Assembly (NCBI RefSeq): GCF_018130765.1
Contig: NZ_JAFCJZ010000001.1
Span: forward strand, 124,001 to 188,000
Direction of reading: 5' to 3'
DNA: 64,000 nucleotides
DNA from: Bradyrhizobium iriomotense
GTDB taxonomy: Bacteria; Pseudomonadota; Alphaproteobacteria; Rhizobiales; Xanthobacteraceae
Shown: positions 1 to 9,656 of the stretch, piece by piece
Numbering within the stretch: position 1 is the first letter of the stretch
Layout: each line of letters begins with the position of its first letter
Translations under genes and position numbers: made by a program
The notes under the pieces: generated by a model
The model's input: only the letters and a program-made list of their open reading frames with translations
Told to the model about the DNA's origin: nothing
Database searches by the model: none

Positions 1-1
1 G

Positions 2-2017
2 GGCAAGCCGGTTCACATTGTCGCGGGGATCGATCCGAAAGGCGTCATCACCGGCGTGAAGCTGGTCGACCACAAGGAGCCGATCGTGCTGGTCGGCATT
101 CCGGAGGCGCGCATCGTCGCTGCCATGAACTCGTTGATCGGCAAGGACATGAAACCGGTCGCGCGTGGGGCCGAGAGTCCGCCGCAGGTCGACATCGTGA
201 GCGGCGCGACCGTCACCGTGCTGGTGATGAGCGACAGTGTCGTCCGCGCGGCGTCCAAGCTCATCCGGAGTGGTCGCGTCGGCGGCGGTGAAGGCGTTGC
301 GGCTTCGGCAGCCCTGCCCCCGGTCGTCAAGACGCTTGATCTCGAGCACAGCGAGCCCCGGGATTGGGAGAGCCTCGTCGGCGACGGTTCACTGCGCCGG
401 CTTCATCTCAGCATAGGAGACATCAACGAGGCCTTTGCGAAGTCCGGCAACGCTGCAGCAAGTCAGTATCCCGAACCGGGCGAAGCGAGCGACAGTTTCA
501 TCGACCTCTACGCGGCGCTGGTGACCGCACCCACGATTGGCCGCAGCCTGCTCGGGGAGGACGGCTATCGACGGCTGAAAGACAGCCTGAAACCCGGACA
601 ACAGGCGATCGTCGTCGCCGGCAATGGCCCCTACTCTTTCAAAGGTTCGGCCTATGTCCGCGGCGGTATCTTTGATCGCATTGAGATCTTGCAGGAAGGC
701 AACAGCACGCGCTTCCGCGACCGCAATCATACCCGACTTGGCGCATTGGCCGCTGAAGGTGCGCCCGAGTTCAAGGAAATCGGTCTGTTCGTCACCCCTC
801 CCGAGTTCACGCTGGATCCGACGCAGCCGTGGCAGCTCCTGCTACTGGTGCAGCGGAGCCTCGGCGGTCGCGACAAGGCATTCCTGACCTTCGATATCAA
901 TTACACGCTGCCGGACCGTTACATACGCCGCGAGCAGCGTGCGGTGACGATGCCGGAGAATGCGATCCCACCGGCCTCGCAGGCGGCCGCCGCAGCCGGC
1001 GCGTCGCCAGAGGCGGATGAGCCCCTCTGGATGCGGATCTGGCGATCGAACACGGTCTCGGTCGGAATCACCGCCTTCATGCTGGCCGCACTCACCGGCA
1101 TCTTCTTCTTCCAGAATCTGCTTGTACGCCGCCCGGTGCTCTACAACTGGGTTCGGCGAGGATACCTTGCCTTCGTTCTGGTCTGGCTCGGCTGGTACGC
1201 GAACGCGCAACTCTCCGTGGTCAACGTCGTCACCTTCACCAATGCGCTGGTGACGGGATTTCACTGGGAGTTTTTTCTCGCCGCGCCGCTGATCTTCATC
1301 CTGTGGGCTGCGACTGCCGGCGGTCTTCTGTTCTGGGGACGCGGCCCGTTCTGTGGCTGGCTGTGTCCCTTTGGCGCGCTGCAGGAGCTCACCAACACGG
1401 CGGCAAAATGGCTGAAGGTGCCGCAATTGACGGTGCCTTGGGGACTGCACGAACGGCTCTGGCCGATCAAATATATCATCTTCCTCGGTCTGTTCGGCCT
1501 GTCGCTCTACTCCGTCGACATGGCCGAACGCTTCGCCGAGGTCGAGCCTTTCAAGACCGCGATCGTTCTCAAGTTCTCGCGAAGCTGGCCGTTCGTGCTC
1601 TACGCGGCAGCTCTGCTGGTGATGGGCTTGTTCGTCGAGCGCTTCTTCTGCCGCTATCTGTGCCCGCTGGGCGCGGCACTGGCGATTCCCGGGCGCATCC
1701 GCACATTCGAATGGCTGCGCCGCTGGCCGGAATGTGGATCGCCGTGCCAACGCTGCGCCAAGGAATGCCCCGTGCAGTCGATCCATCCCGAAGGCCACAT
1801 CAACGTCAATGAGTGCATCTACTGCATGCACTGCCAGGAACTCTATTACGACGATCACCGCTGCCCGCACATGATCCAGGTGCGGCTGAAACGGGAAAAG
1901 CGCGAAGCGCTGTCGTCGCCCTCGATGCGCGCGGGCGGCAAAGGGCCCGCGACCGTCATCACGGCCGGCGGCAAGCCCGTCGGTGCCTCACCAGCCATCT
2001 CTCCACCAGCAACCTGA
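2..2017 (+). CDS. nosR: NosR, regulatory/electron-donating membrane flavoprotein (5' end missing)
   Basis: The gene is open from the first base, so its N-terminus lies upstream of the window. NosR is a polytopic membrane protein needed for nosZ expression and for electron supply to N2O reductase. Visible here are the end of the periplasmic FMN-binding region, membrane helices from about nt 1060, two CxxxCP motifs ([10 protein letters not shown] near nt 1352 and [10 protein letters not shown] near nt 1650), and a C-terminal pair of 4Fe-4S clusters ([13 protein letters not shown] and CIYCMHC...CP, nt 1735-1870). This order is typical of the family. It is the first gene of the nos operon; nosZ starts 23 bp downstream. 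Confidence 0.96.
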   Translation, partial: GKPVHIVAGIDPKGVITGVKLVDHKEPIVLVGIPEARIVAAMNSLIGKDMKPVARGAESPPQVDIVSGATVTVLVMSDSVVRAASKLIRSGRVGGGEGVAASAALPPVVKTLDLEHSEPRDWESLVGDGSLRRLHLSIGDINEAFAKSGNAAASQYPEPGEASDSFIDLYAALVTAPTIGRSLLGEDGYRRLKDSLKPGQQAIVVAGNGPYSFKGSAYVRGGIFDRIEILQEGNSTRFRDRNHTRLGALAAEGAPEFKEIGLFVTPPEFTLDPTQPWQLLLLVQRSLGGRDKAFLTFDINYTLPDRYIRREQRAVTMPENAIPPASQAAAAAGASPEADEPLWMRIWRSNTVSVGITAFMLAALTGIFFFQNLLVRRPVLYNWVRRGYLAFVLVWLGWYANAQLSVVNVVTFTNALVTGFHWEFFLAAPLIFILWAATAGGLLFWGRGPFCGWLCPFGALQELTNTAAKWLKVPQLTVPWGLHERLWPIKYIIFLGLFGLSLYSVDMAERFAEVEPFKTAIVLKFSRSWPFVLYAAALLVMGLFVERFFCRYLCPLGAALAIPGRIRTFEWLRRWPECGSPCQRCAKECPVQSIHPEGHINVNECIYCMHCQELYYDDHRCPHMIQVRLKREKREALSSPSMRAGGKGPATVITAGGKPVGASPAISPPAT

Positions 2018-2040
2018 AACCGAAAGCCGAGGAGGCAGTC

Positions 2041-3990
2041 ATGAGTGAGAACGAAAGAGCAAGGGGCGTCAGCCGACGAACAGTGCTGGGAACGACGGCG
2101 GCCGCGGCCGGCGTTGGCCTTGCTGGCGGCGTGGCAATGAAGGACGGGGGCGGCTTCGTGTCGACCGCCGACGCGCAGACCAAGGCAGCTCCGCCGAAGG
2201 CCCCCGCCGCGCGGCCGGCTGTGCAGAAGACCGAGGTCGCGCCCGGGGAGCTCGACGAATACTACGTGTTCTTCTCGAGCGGCCAATCCGGAGAGATGCG
2301 GATCATTGGCCTTCCGTCGATGCGCGAGTTGATGCGGGTGCCCGTCTTCAACCGTTGCAGCGCGACGGGCTGGGGCCAGACCAACGAGAGCCTCAAGGTT
2401 CTGACCGAAGGGATGCAGCCCGCGACCCGCGAATTCCTCAAGAACCGTGGCGGCACGTTCATGAACGGCGACCTCCACCACCCGCATGTCTCCTTTACGG
2501 ACGGCACCTACGACGGTCGCTATGCCTTCATGAACGACAAGGCCAATAGCCGCGTCGCGCGCGTGCGGCTCGACATCATGAAATGCGACAAGATCATCGA
2601 ATTGCCGAACCAGCACACGGTCCACGGCCTGCGGCTGCAGAAATATCCGCGTACGGGTTATGTATTCGCCAATGGCGAGGACGGAGTGCCCCTGCCCAAC
2701 GACGGCAAGATCCTCGACGACCCCAAGCAATACCACTCCATATTCAGCGCGATCGACGGCGACACGATGAAGGTGGCCTGGCAGGTGATCGTCAGCGGCA
2801 ATCTCGACAACGTCGATTCCGACTATCAGGGCAAATACTGCTTCGCGACCTGCTACAACGGCGAGGAAGGCGTTACCCTGGCCGAGATGACGGCCAGCGA
2901 ACAGGACTGGGTCGTCATCTTCAACCTCAAGCGGATCGAGGACGCGGTCAAGAAGGGTGACTTCAAGGAAATGAACGGCGTGCCGGTGATCGACGGCCGC
3001 AAGGGCTCGCCCTACACCCGCTACGTTCCGGTCTCGAACAATCCGCACGGCATGAATACGGCGCCCGACGGCATCCACATCGTGGCGGCTGGAAAGCTCT
3101 CTCCCACCGTGACCGTGATGGACGTGCGCCTGTTCGACCAGCTGTTCGACGACAAGATCAAGCCTCGCGACGTCGTCGTCGCGGAGCCGGAGCTCGGCCT
3201 CGGCCCGCTGCATACCGCCTACGACGGCAAGGGCAACGCCTACACCACGCTGTTCCTCGACAGCCAGGTCTGCAAGTGGAGCATCGACCTCGCCAAGCGG
3301 GCCTTCAAGGGTGAGAAGGTCAATCCCATCATCCAGAAGATCGACGTGCACTATCAGCCGGGTCACAACCACAGCTCGATGGGGCAGACCAAGGAGGCGG
3401 ATGGCAAGTGGCTCATCTCGCTGAACAAGTTCTCAAAGGACCGCTTCCTGAACGTCGGACCGCTGAAGCCGGAGAACGATCAGCTCATCGACATTTCGGG
3501 CGATCAGATGAAGCTCGTGCATGACGGCCCGAGCTTCGCCGAGCCGCATGACGCGACCATCGTACACCGCTCCAAGATCAACCCGATCTCGATCTGGGAT
3601 CGCGCGGATCCGATGTTTGCGGATGCGGTCAAGCAGGCCAAGGCGGACGGCATCAATCTGGAGGCGGATTCGAAGGTCATCCGCGACGGCAACAAGGTGC
3701 GCGTCTACATGACGTCGACCGCGCCGGCCTATGGACTCGAGCAGTTCCAGGTCAAGCAAGGCGACGAGGTCACCGTCTTCATCACCAATATCGATGCGGT
3801 CGAAGACCTCACGCACGGTTTCTGCATCGTCAACTACGGCATCAACATGGAGATCGGGCCGATGGCCACCTCGTCGGTGACCTTCACGGCCAACAAGCCG
3901 GGTGTCTACTGGTATTACTGCTCCTGGTTCTGCCATGCCATGCACATGGAGATGAAGGGCCGGATGTTCGTCGAGCCCAAGTCGGTCTGA
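2041..3990 (+). CDS. nosZ: Nitrous-oxide reductase NosZ, clade I
   Basis: Periplasmic multicopper enzyme reducing N2O to N2, the last step of denitrification (649 aa). The ATG at 2041 follows a GAGGAGG ribosome-binding site and gives a twin-arginine signal (SRRTVLG, residues 11-17) ending near DAQT; the Tat signal marks clade I. CuZ histidines are visible in [29 protein letters not shown] and EPHDA. The C-terminal cupredoxin domain carries the CuA ligands H592, C627, C631, H635 and M638 ([12 protein letters not shown]). Reading frame is open further upstream, but that stretch overlaps nosR and lacks a ribosome site. All catalytic ligands that I can check are present. Confidence 0.98.
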   Translation: MSENERARGVSRRTVLGTTAAAAGVGLAGGVAMKDGGGFVSTADAQTKAAPPKAPAARPAVQKTEVAPGELDEYYVFFSSGQSGEMRIIGLPSMRELMRVPVFNRCSATGWGQTNESLKVLTEGMQPATREFLKNRGGTFMNGDLHHPHVSFTDGTYDGRYAFMNDKANSRVARVRLDIMKCDKIIELPNQHTVHGLRLQKYPRTGYVFANGEDGVPLPNDGKILDDPKQYHSIFSAIDGDTMKVAWQVIVSGNLDNVDSDYQGKYCFATCYNGEEGVTLAEMTASEQDWVVIFNLKRIEDAVKKGDFKEMNGVPVIDGRKGSPYTRYVPVSNNPHGMNTAPDGIHIVAAGKLSPTVTVMDVRLFDQLFDDKIKPRDVVVAEPELGLGPLHTAYDGKGNAYTTLFLDSQVCKWSIDLAKRAFKGEKVNPIIQKIDVHYQPGHNHSSMGQTKEADGKWLISLNKFSKDRFLNVGPLKPENDQLIDISGDQMKLVHDGPSFAEPHDATIVHRSKINPISIWDRADPMFADAVKQAKADGINLEADSKVIRDGNKVRVYMTSTAPAYGLEQFQVKQGDEVTVFITNIDAVEDLTHGFCIVNYGINMEIGPMATSSVTFTANKPGVYWYYCSWFCHAMHMEMKGRMFVEPKSV

Positions 3991-4003
3991 TCGGAGCGGC
4001 CCC

Positions 4004-5368
4004 GTGGGTCTGTTGTCACGCATGTTTCCGGCGGCGCTGGCCGCCGCCGGAGTTTCGGGCTTCGCCAGTGCGGAGACGTTGACGGCTGCGCCGGACCGGC
4101 CGCTTCAGGCGTTGCTGGACGGCGCCCGCCCCGGCGACGTCGTCGAGCTTGCGCCGGGCGAATATCACGGTTCGCTCCGGATCGACCGCCCCTTGCAGCT
4201 GGTTGGGAGTCGGGACGCGGTGCTTAATGCTGGCGGCGCCGACAACGTCATCACCGTCAGCGCACCCGACGTCACGGTCCGCGGCCTGACCATCCGCGGG
4301 TCCGGCCGCGACCTCCAGGCGATGAATTCCGGAATCTTTCTCCAGAAGACGGCCGAACGCGCCAGCATCGAGAACAACCGTCTGGTCGGAAACCTGTTCG
4401 GCGTCTACGTGCATGGTGCCCAGGGCTCGCGCGTCGTCCACAACGAGATCGAGGGACTGCGTGGCGGGCGTCTCAGCGAGGCAGGCAACGGCGTCTCGCT
4501 CTGGAATGCGCCCGACGTCACGATCGCCGACAACACGTTCCGATACGGCCGCGACGGCATCTTCACGATTTCAAGCCGAAAGGATCGGTTCATCGGAAAC
4601 CGTTTCGAGCAAGTTCGCTTCGCAATCCATTACATGTACACCAACGACAGCGAGGTGAGCGGCAACGTCTCGATCGGCAACCATGTCGGCTACGCCATCA
4701 TGTATTCGAACCGGCTTGTGATCCGCGGCAACATCTCCGATCACGATCGCGACCACGGACTTCTCTTCAACTATGCGAACTACGCCGAGATCGACGGCAA
4801 CCGGGTCACGGGCGGCCCGCTGGGCACGGTGATGGACAAGGCGGCAGACGACAATCCGGCCGACGAGCGAGGCATGCTTCCTCAGTCGAAACGGGAGAGC
4901 ACCCTCAAAAGCGGTCCGGAAAAATGCGTGTTCATCTACAACACCAATCACAACAAGTTCCGCAACAACTGGTTCGAACGCTGCGCCATCGGCGTGCACT
5001 TCACCGCCGGCTCCGAGGGCAACGAGATCACGGGCAATGCGTTCGTCAACAATGCCAATCAGGTGAAATACGTCGGCACCCGGCACCTTGACTGGTCAAC
5101 CGGCGGACGCGGCAACTACTGGAGCGACAATCCGGCGTTCGACCTCAACGGCGACGGCATAGCCGACACGGCGTACCGGCCGAATGACCTCATCGATCGC
5201 GTGTTGTGGACGGCGCCCGCTGCCAAGGTTCTGATCAACAGCCCCGCCGTCCAGGTGATCCGCTGGGCGCAGGCGCAATTCCCCGCCTTGCTGCCGGGCG
5301 GCGTCGTCGACAGTCACCCTTTGATCTCACCGCCCGGGCGCCGCGGCGCCGAGGAGGCGCGACGATGA
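4004..5368 (+). CDS. nosD: NosD, periplasmic copper-site maturation protein
   Basis: NosD is a right-handed beta-helix protein that works with the NosFY ABC transporter to assemble the CuZ site of NosZ. The 454-aa product has a signal peptide (cleavage near FASA-ET) and many short parallel beta-helix repeats with N-rich turns (for example VTIADNTFRYGRDGIF, EIDGNRVTGGPLG, NEITGNAFVNNANQ). I chose the GTG at 4004 because an AGCGG site lies just upstream; an in-frame ATG at 4022 is the alternative and would still leave a signal peptide. It follows nosZ by 13 bp, and its stop overlaps the nosF start. Confidence 0.95.
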   Translation: MGLLSRMFPAALAAAGVSGFASAETLTAAPDRPLQALLDGARPGDVVELAPGEYHGSLRIDRPLQLVGSRDAVLNAGGADNVITVSAPDVTVRGLTIRGSGRDLQAMNSGIFLQKTAERASIENNRLVGNLFGVYVHGAQGSRVVHNEIEGLRGGRLSEAGNGVSLWNAPDVTIADNTFRYGRDGIFTISSRKDRFIGNRFEQVRFAIHYMYTNDSEVSGNVSIGNHVGYAIMYSNRLVIRGNISDHDRDHGLLFNYANYAEIDGNRVTGGPLGTVMDKAADDNPADERGMLPQSKRESTLKSGPEKCVFIYNTNHNKFRNNWFERCAIGVHFTAGSEGNEITGNAFVNNANQVKYVGTRHLDWSTGGRGNYWSDNPAFDLNGDGIADTAYRPNDLIDRVLWTAPAAKVLINSPAVQVIRWAQAQFPALLPGGVVDSHPLISPPGRRGAEEARR

Positions 5369-6282
5369 AGACGGTGCGCATCTGCGACGTCACCAAAGAC
5401 TACGGCAGCGTCAAAGCCGTCCGCGGCGCCTCGTTTGAGCTCGGCCAGGGCGAGCTGGTGGCGCTGATCGGCCACAACGGCGCCGGCAAGACCACGCTCA
5501 TGAAGCTGATGCTCGGGCTGATCCGGCCGAGCAGCGGATCCATCGAGGTTCTCGGAGACAATCCCGCCGCCGGCGAATTCGCCGGCCGTCTGCAGCTCGG
5601 CTATCTGCCCGAGAATGTCTCCTTCGACGCCGCCCTCACCGCCCGCGAGACGCAGGCCTTCTACGCCAGGCTGAAGCGCGAGCCGGTGGCGAAGGCGCTC
5701 GATCTGCTCGACACCGTCGGACTTGGAGCCGCCAGCCGCCGACGGGTCGGCACTTACTCGAAGGGTATGCGCCAGCGCCTCGGACTTGCACAGGCGCTGA
5801 TCGGACGTCCGCGCGTCCTGCTGCTGGACGAGCCGACCACCGGTCTCGATCCGGAGCTGCGCCAGACCTTCTACGACGTCATCGCGCGGCTCGCCGCCGA
5901 GGGCGCGACCGTGTTGCTGTCGTCGCATGCGCTCACCGAGCTCGAGGAGCGTGCCGGAAGGGTCATCATCATGAACCGCGGCGTCAAGGTTGCGGACGGC
6001 ACCATCGACGAGCTGCGCCGTCTCGCCCGACTGCCGACCCGGATCCGCCTCAAGGTTTCCGGGCTGGCGCCGCACGAGCTACCGGCCTGGGCGCCGACCG
6101 ACGCGATCTGCCGCCGCTTGAACGGCCATCTCGTCGAGATCGACGCCGCGCCGGAGCGCAAGATCGAGCTTTTGCATCGCGCGACCGCCTCGGGCAATTC
6201 CGTCGAGGACGTCGACGTGGTGCCCCCGACCCTCGACGAGCTCTATGCTCATTTTCTCCGGCAGTCGGAGCAGGCGTCATGA
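5365..6282 (+). CDS. nosF: NosF, ABC transporter ATPase for NosZ maturation
   Basis: Cytoplasmic ATPase partner of NosY and NosD in the transporter needed for CuZ biogenesis (305 aa). Walker A is GHNGAGKTT (residues 36-44), the ABC signature is YSKGMRQRLGLAQAL (about 131-145), Walker B is VLLLDEPTTGLDP, and the H-loop is SSHALTE. The ATG at 5365 overlaps the nosD TGA (ATGA) and is preceded by GAGGAGG. The stop overlaps the nosY start in the same way, so nosDFY are translationally coupled. Confidence 0.96.
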   Translation: MKTVRICDVTKDYGSVKAVRGASFELGQGELVALIGHNGAGKTTLMKLMLGLIRPSSGSIEVLGDNPAAGEFAGRLQLGYLPENVSFDAALTARETQAFYARLKREPVAKALDLLDTVGLGAASRRRVGTYSKGMRQRLGLAQALIGRPRVLLLDEPTTGLDPELRQTFYDVIARLAAEGATVLLSSHALTELEERAGRVIIMNRGVKVADGTIDELRRLARLPTRIRLKVSGLAPHELPAWAPTDAICRRLNGHLVEIDAAPERKIELLHRATASGNSVEDVDVVPPTLDELYAHFLRQSEQAS

Positions 6283-7106
6283 ATATCCTGATCATCGCCG
6301 CCAAGGAGATCCACCAGGCCATCCGCAATCGCTGGGTGCTTGCGGCCACGCTGCTGCTTGCCGGGCTTGCCCTGTCGCTGACCTTTCTCGGCAGCGCGCC
6401 AACCGGCAATGTCGGCGTTCGCACGCTCGACGTGGTCATTGTCAGCCTGTCGAGCCTGACCATCTTTCTCGTTCCGCTGATCGCGCTTCTGATCTCCCAC
6501 GACGCCATCGTCGGCGAGATGGAGCGGGGGACGATGCTGTTGCTGCTGAGCTACCCGGTGGCGCGATCGCAGGTGCTGTTCGGCAAATTCCTGGGTCATC
6601 TCGCCGTCCTCGCCTTCGCGACCTGCCTCGGCTATGGACTTGCCGTGGCCGCGCTGGCGGTGACCGGCGGCCAGATCGATAGCGACAGTCTCCTCGCCTT
6701 TGTGGCCATGATCGGCTCCTCGGTGCTGCTCGGCGCGACCTTCGTGGCGATCGGATATCTGGTCAGCGCGCTCGTGCGCGACCGTGGCACGGCGGCGGGT
6801 GTTTGCATCGGGCTGTGGCTGCTGCTGGTCCTGATCTACGACATGGCCCTGCTGGGCGTGCTTGCGCTCGACCAGGGACGGAACATCTCGGCGACTGCGC
6901 TCAACGCCATGCTGCTGTCGAATCCGACCGACGCCTACCGGCTGATCAACCTGACCGGGTTCGCCAATGTCAGCACGTTCGCCGGCATGGCCGGCCTCGC
7001 CCAAACCACGTCGCTGACGGTGCCGGTCCTTCTGGCCGCCCTACTGTGCTGGACCCTGGTTCCTCTCGGCCTTGCCGCCCTCGCCTTCTCGCGGAGGGAG
7101 CTATGA
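6279..7106 (+). CDS. nosY: NosY, ABC transporter permease for NosZ maturation
   Basis: Integral membrane permease of the NosFY(D) complex (275 aa). It shows the ABC-2 type layout: an N-terminal helix (about 20-40), then clusters of hydrophobic segments around residues 52-75, 105-135, 145-170 and 180-205, and a last helix near 250-270. The motif GEMERGTMLLLLSYPVARSQ is typical of NosY-type permeases. It starts in an ATGA overlap with nosF and ends overlapping the nosL start by 4 bp. Confidence 0.95.
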   Translation: MNILIIAAKEIHQAIRNRWVLAATLLLAGLALSLTFLGSAPTGNVGVRTLDVVIVSLSSLTIFLVPLIALLISHDAIVGEMERGTMLLLLSYPVARSQVLFGKFLGHLAVLAFATCLGYGLAVAALAVTGGQIDSDSLLAFVAMIGSSVLLGATFVAIGYLVSALVRDRGTAAGVCIGLWLLLVLIYDMALLGVLALDQGRNISATALNAMLLSNPTDAYRLINLTGFANVSTFAGMAGLAQTTSLTVPVLLAALLCWTLVPLGLAALAFSRREL

Positions 7107-7675
7107 AGCGCCGAACGTTTCTCCTCGCCTTGCTGGTGCCGCTCGCGCTCGCGGGCTGCGACCAGAAGCAGGCCGTGCAGATCCCACAGCCGCATCGGAT
7201 GACTGCGGAAGACATCGGCCATTATTGCGGCATGAACGTGCTGGAGCATCCGGGACCGAAGGGCCATATCTTCGCGGCGAGCCTGATGGAGCCGGTCTGG
7301 TTCTCGTCGGTGCGGGACACGCTCGCTTTCACCCAGCTGCCGGACGAGCCGAAGGATATTCTGGCGATCTACGTCTCCGACATGGGCAAGGCACCGAGCT
7401 GGGACAAACCGGGTCCCGACAACTGGGTTGAGGCGCGCAAGGCGCTGTTCGTGATCGAAAGCCGGGTCACGAGCGGCATGGGCGGGAATGAGGCCGTTCC
7501 GTTCTCGGAGCGGGCCGCGGCGGAGAAGTTCGTGGCCGAAAACGGCGGCAGGATCGTCGGCTTCGGCGAGGTGCCGCGGGACTATGTCCTGGCATCGGCG
7601 AATCTGCGCAGCGGCGCAGCATCGGATGAGGCGACCGAAGTGTCTCCGGGCGAACGATCGAAGAGGATGCCATGA
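7103..7675 (+). CDS. nosL: NosL, copper-binding outer-membrane lipoprotein
   Basis: NosL is a Cu(I) chaperone that delivers copper for NosZ metal-centre assembly. The 190-aa product has a lipoprotein signal (MKRRTFLLALLVPLALAGC) with Cys19 as the lipidated residue and the family motif HYCGMNVLEHPGPKGHI (C42, M44), which supplies copper ligands. The ATG at 7103 follows GGAGGGAG and overlaps the nosY stop. The C-terminus runs about 20 residues past the conserved FAEV/DYVLASANL region. Confidence 0.95.
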   Translation: MKRRTFLLALLVPLALAGCDQKQAVQIPQPHRMTAEDIGHYCGMNVLEHPGPKGHIFAASLMEPVWFSSVRDTLAFTQLPDEPKDILAIYVSDMGKAPSWDKPGPDNWVEARKALFVIESRVTSGMGGNEAVPFSERAAAEKFVAENGGRIVGFGEVPRDYVLASANLRSGAASDEATEVSPGERSKRMP

Positions 7676-8670
7676 TGCCAACGCTGACGCGCCGGCGCTT
7701 CATCCGGATCAGTGCCGCAGCGGCGGCCCTCGGCCCGATTGGCATCGGACGCCCCGCCCGCGCCGACGTTGCGCCCGTCACCTGGCGCGGCACGATGCTG
7801 GGCGCGGTCGCGACGATGGAGATCCACGACGAAGACCGCCGTCGGGCGGAGCGGCTGATATCGCTGGCCTGCGCGGAGGCGCGGCGGCTCGAGCGGCTGT
7901 TCAGTCTTTACCTGGAGGACTCCGCCCTGGTCGAGCTGAACCGTACGGGTATCCTGATCGATCCCGCCGCCGAAATGGTCGATCTGCTCTCGACCTCGCA
8001 GCACTATACCACGCTGACGGGCGGTCTGTTCGATGTCACGGTGCAGCCGTTGTGGGACCTCTATGCCGGCCACTTCTCGCGAGATGACGCGAATCCGGCC
8101 GGCCCTGACGAGGCGGAGATCCGGACCGCCCTTTCACGCATCGGAAGCGGCCGGCTGTCGATCAGCCGCGAGCGGATCGTGATGCCTCGGGGCATGGCCG
8201 TCACCCTGAACGGGATCGCGCAAGGCTATGTGACCGACAAAGTGGTCGACCTGCTGCGGGCGCATGGCATCTCGCGCAGCCTGGTCGACATGGGCGAGGC
8301 CCGGGCGATCGGCTCGCGTCCGGACGGACGCCCTTGGGACGTCGGCATCGCCGATCCAGACATCGTGGCCCACACCAAGAAGGTGCTGCCAATCGTCGAC
8401 CGCGCCGTGTCGACTTCGGGCGGTTACGGCTTCCGGTTCGACCCCAGGGCACAATTCAACCACCTGTTCGATCCCCGCACGGGAGGCTGCGCTCTCCGCT
8501 ATCGCAGCGTAACGACTGTGTCCCGCAGCGCGACCGCCGCGGACGCATTGTCAACGGCGTTCAGCCTGATGCAGGAGAATGAGATCCGATCGTTGCTGGC
8601 ACCTGCCGGCATCGACCGCGTCTATCTCGTCAACGACGCAGGCCAGTCTGTCGAATTTGCCGCAGGGTGA
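7672..8670 (+). CDS. nosX: NosX, ApbE-family FAD:protein FMN transferase
   Basis: Periplasmic flavin transferase of the ApbE family that attaches FMN covalently to a threonine of NosR (332 aa). It begins with a twin-arginine signal (TRRRFIRIS, then an alanine-rich core). ApbE hallmarks follow: an LNGIAQGYVTDKV segment (about residues 180-192), SRSLVDMGEARAIG, and a DPRTG-like metal/FAD region (NHLFDPRTGG, about 262-271). It ends with the usual SRSATAADALSTAF stretch. The start overlaps the nosL stop (ATGA). It is the last gene of the nos operon. Confidence 0.94.
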   Translation: MMPTLTRRRFIRISAAAAALGPIGIGRPARADVAPVTWRGTMLGAVATMEIHDEDRRRAERLISLACAEARRLERLFSLYLEDSALVELNRTGILIDPAAEMVDLLSTSQHYTTLTGGLFDVTVQPLWDLYAGHFSRDDANPAGPDEAEIRTALSRIGSGRLSISRERIVMPRGMAVTLNGIAQGYVTDKVVDLLRAHGISRSLVDMGEARAIGSRPDGRPWDVGIADPDIVAHTKKVLPIVDRAVSTSGGYGFRFDPRAQFNHLFDPRTGGCALRYRSVTTVSRSATAADALSTAFSLMQENEIRSLLAPAGIDRVYLVNDAGQSVEFAAG

Positions 8671-8758
8671 CGCTTGAGCGCTCCCCGCGAGCCGCGCTGG
8701 ATCACCATGCAGACCGGGCCGCGCCATTATCCGTTCTGAAGCGTGGCGGCAGTTCGCC

Positions 8759-9574
8759 TTAACGCAGCGGCAGCAGGTCGAGCTGGCTCTGCGCCTTCTT
8801 GACCGCTGCTCCGAACCAGCTCTGGCTCGGGGCCTCCTTGGCGAAGCATTTGGCGTAGGCGTCCATGGCCCGGTCCTCCTTGGCCATGGCGTCCTGCGGG
8901 GTCTTCCTGGCCATCATCTGCTTCCAGACTTTTTCGCAGGCCGGGATCTCAGCCGTCTTCACGGCGTCCGTCGCGGCGAGGAAGTAGACCTTCTCGCCCT
9001 GGACCGCGACGACGTCGATTTCGCGCGGCGCTCCCTTCAGATCGCCATTGCCGCGCACGCCGAGCACGGCGACTGCGGCGCTCGCACCTGCGGGCTTGGT
9101 GACCGGCAGCTCCGCATATTTGGCGAAGGCTGAATCCTGGATCGCCTGATAGTAGAAGCGGTCCGACTTGAACGCGGCGCCGATCCCCTGCGGCATGCCG
9201 TCCTCGCGGTGCTCGCGCAGCCAGTGCTTGAGCAACCCTGTGGTGGTCACCACGGCCTGAAGCTTGTCGCCTTCGGAGGCGAAGCCGAGGCCGTCGAGAT
9301 GACCGAAACCTGAATCGCCCTTGAACAGGGTGTCGGCATTCGACTTGCCGTCTGCCGGGAGGCCCTTGATCGTGACCGGACCGACCAGGCCGCGCAGCAC
9401 GCGCGTCAGCTCCTCGAGCGCGGCGTCATGCTGCTTGAAAGTCTCGTCGCTCTCCTTGGCCTTGGAGAATTTCGCGATGTAGCGGTCGCGCAGGTCGAGA
9501 TAATTCTGCTCGGGCGTGGCCGCATGAGCGGGAGCAGCCAGGACGAGCAGGCAGAGCAAGGCGAGCGATCTCAT
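8759..9574 (-). CDS. Secreted protein of unknown function
   Basis: A 271-aa protein with a clear Sec signal peptide (MRSLALLCLLVLAAPAHA); this start is chosen because the codons upstream give no signal. I do not recognise the mature domain. It is mixed alpha/beta in appearance with a conserved-looking block KPAGASAAVAVLGVRGNGDLKGAPREIDVV and a short C-terminal repeat of charged helices. It lies downstream of, and on the same strand as, the PepSY membrane protein (82 bp gap) and the TonB receptor, so a role linked to metal uptake is possible but only inferred. Confidence 0.75.
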   Translation of the reverse strand: MRSLALLCLLVLAAPAHAATPEQNYLDLRDRYIAKFSKAKESDETFKQHDAALEELTRVLRGLVGPVTIKGLPADGKSNADTLFKGDSGFGHLDGLGFASEGDKLQAVVTTTGLLKHWLREHREDGMPQGIGAAFKSDRFYYQAIQDSAFAKYAELPVTKPAGASAAVAVLGVRGNGDLKGAPREIDVVAVQGEKVYFLAATDAVKTAEIPACEKVWKQMMARKTPQDAMAKEDRAMDAYAKCFAKEAPSQSWFGAAVKKAQSQLDLLPLR

Positions 9575-9656
9575 TGCGATATCCGGAAGGACTGGAAACG
9601 ACCTCCAGTCTTTGTGCCGGTGCCGCGCGGGAAGGTTCATCCGCGAGGGCGGGGCC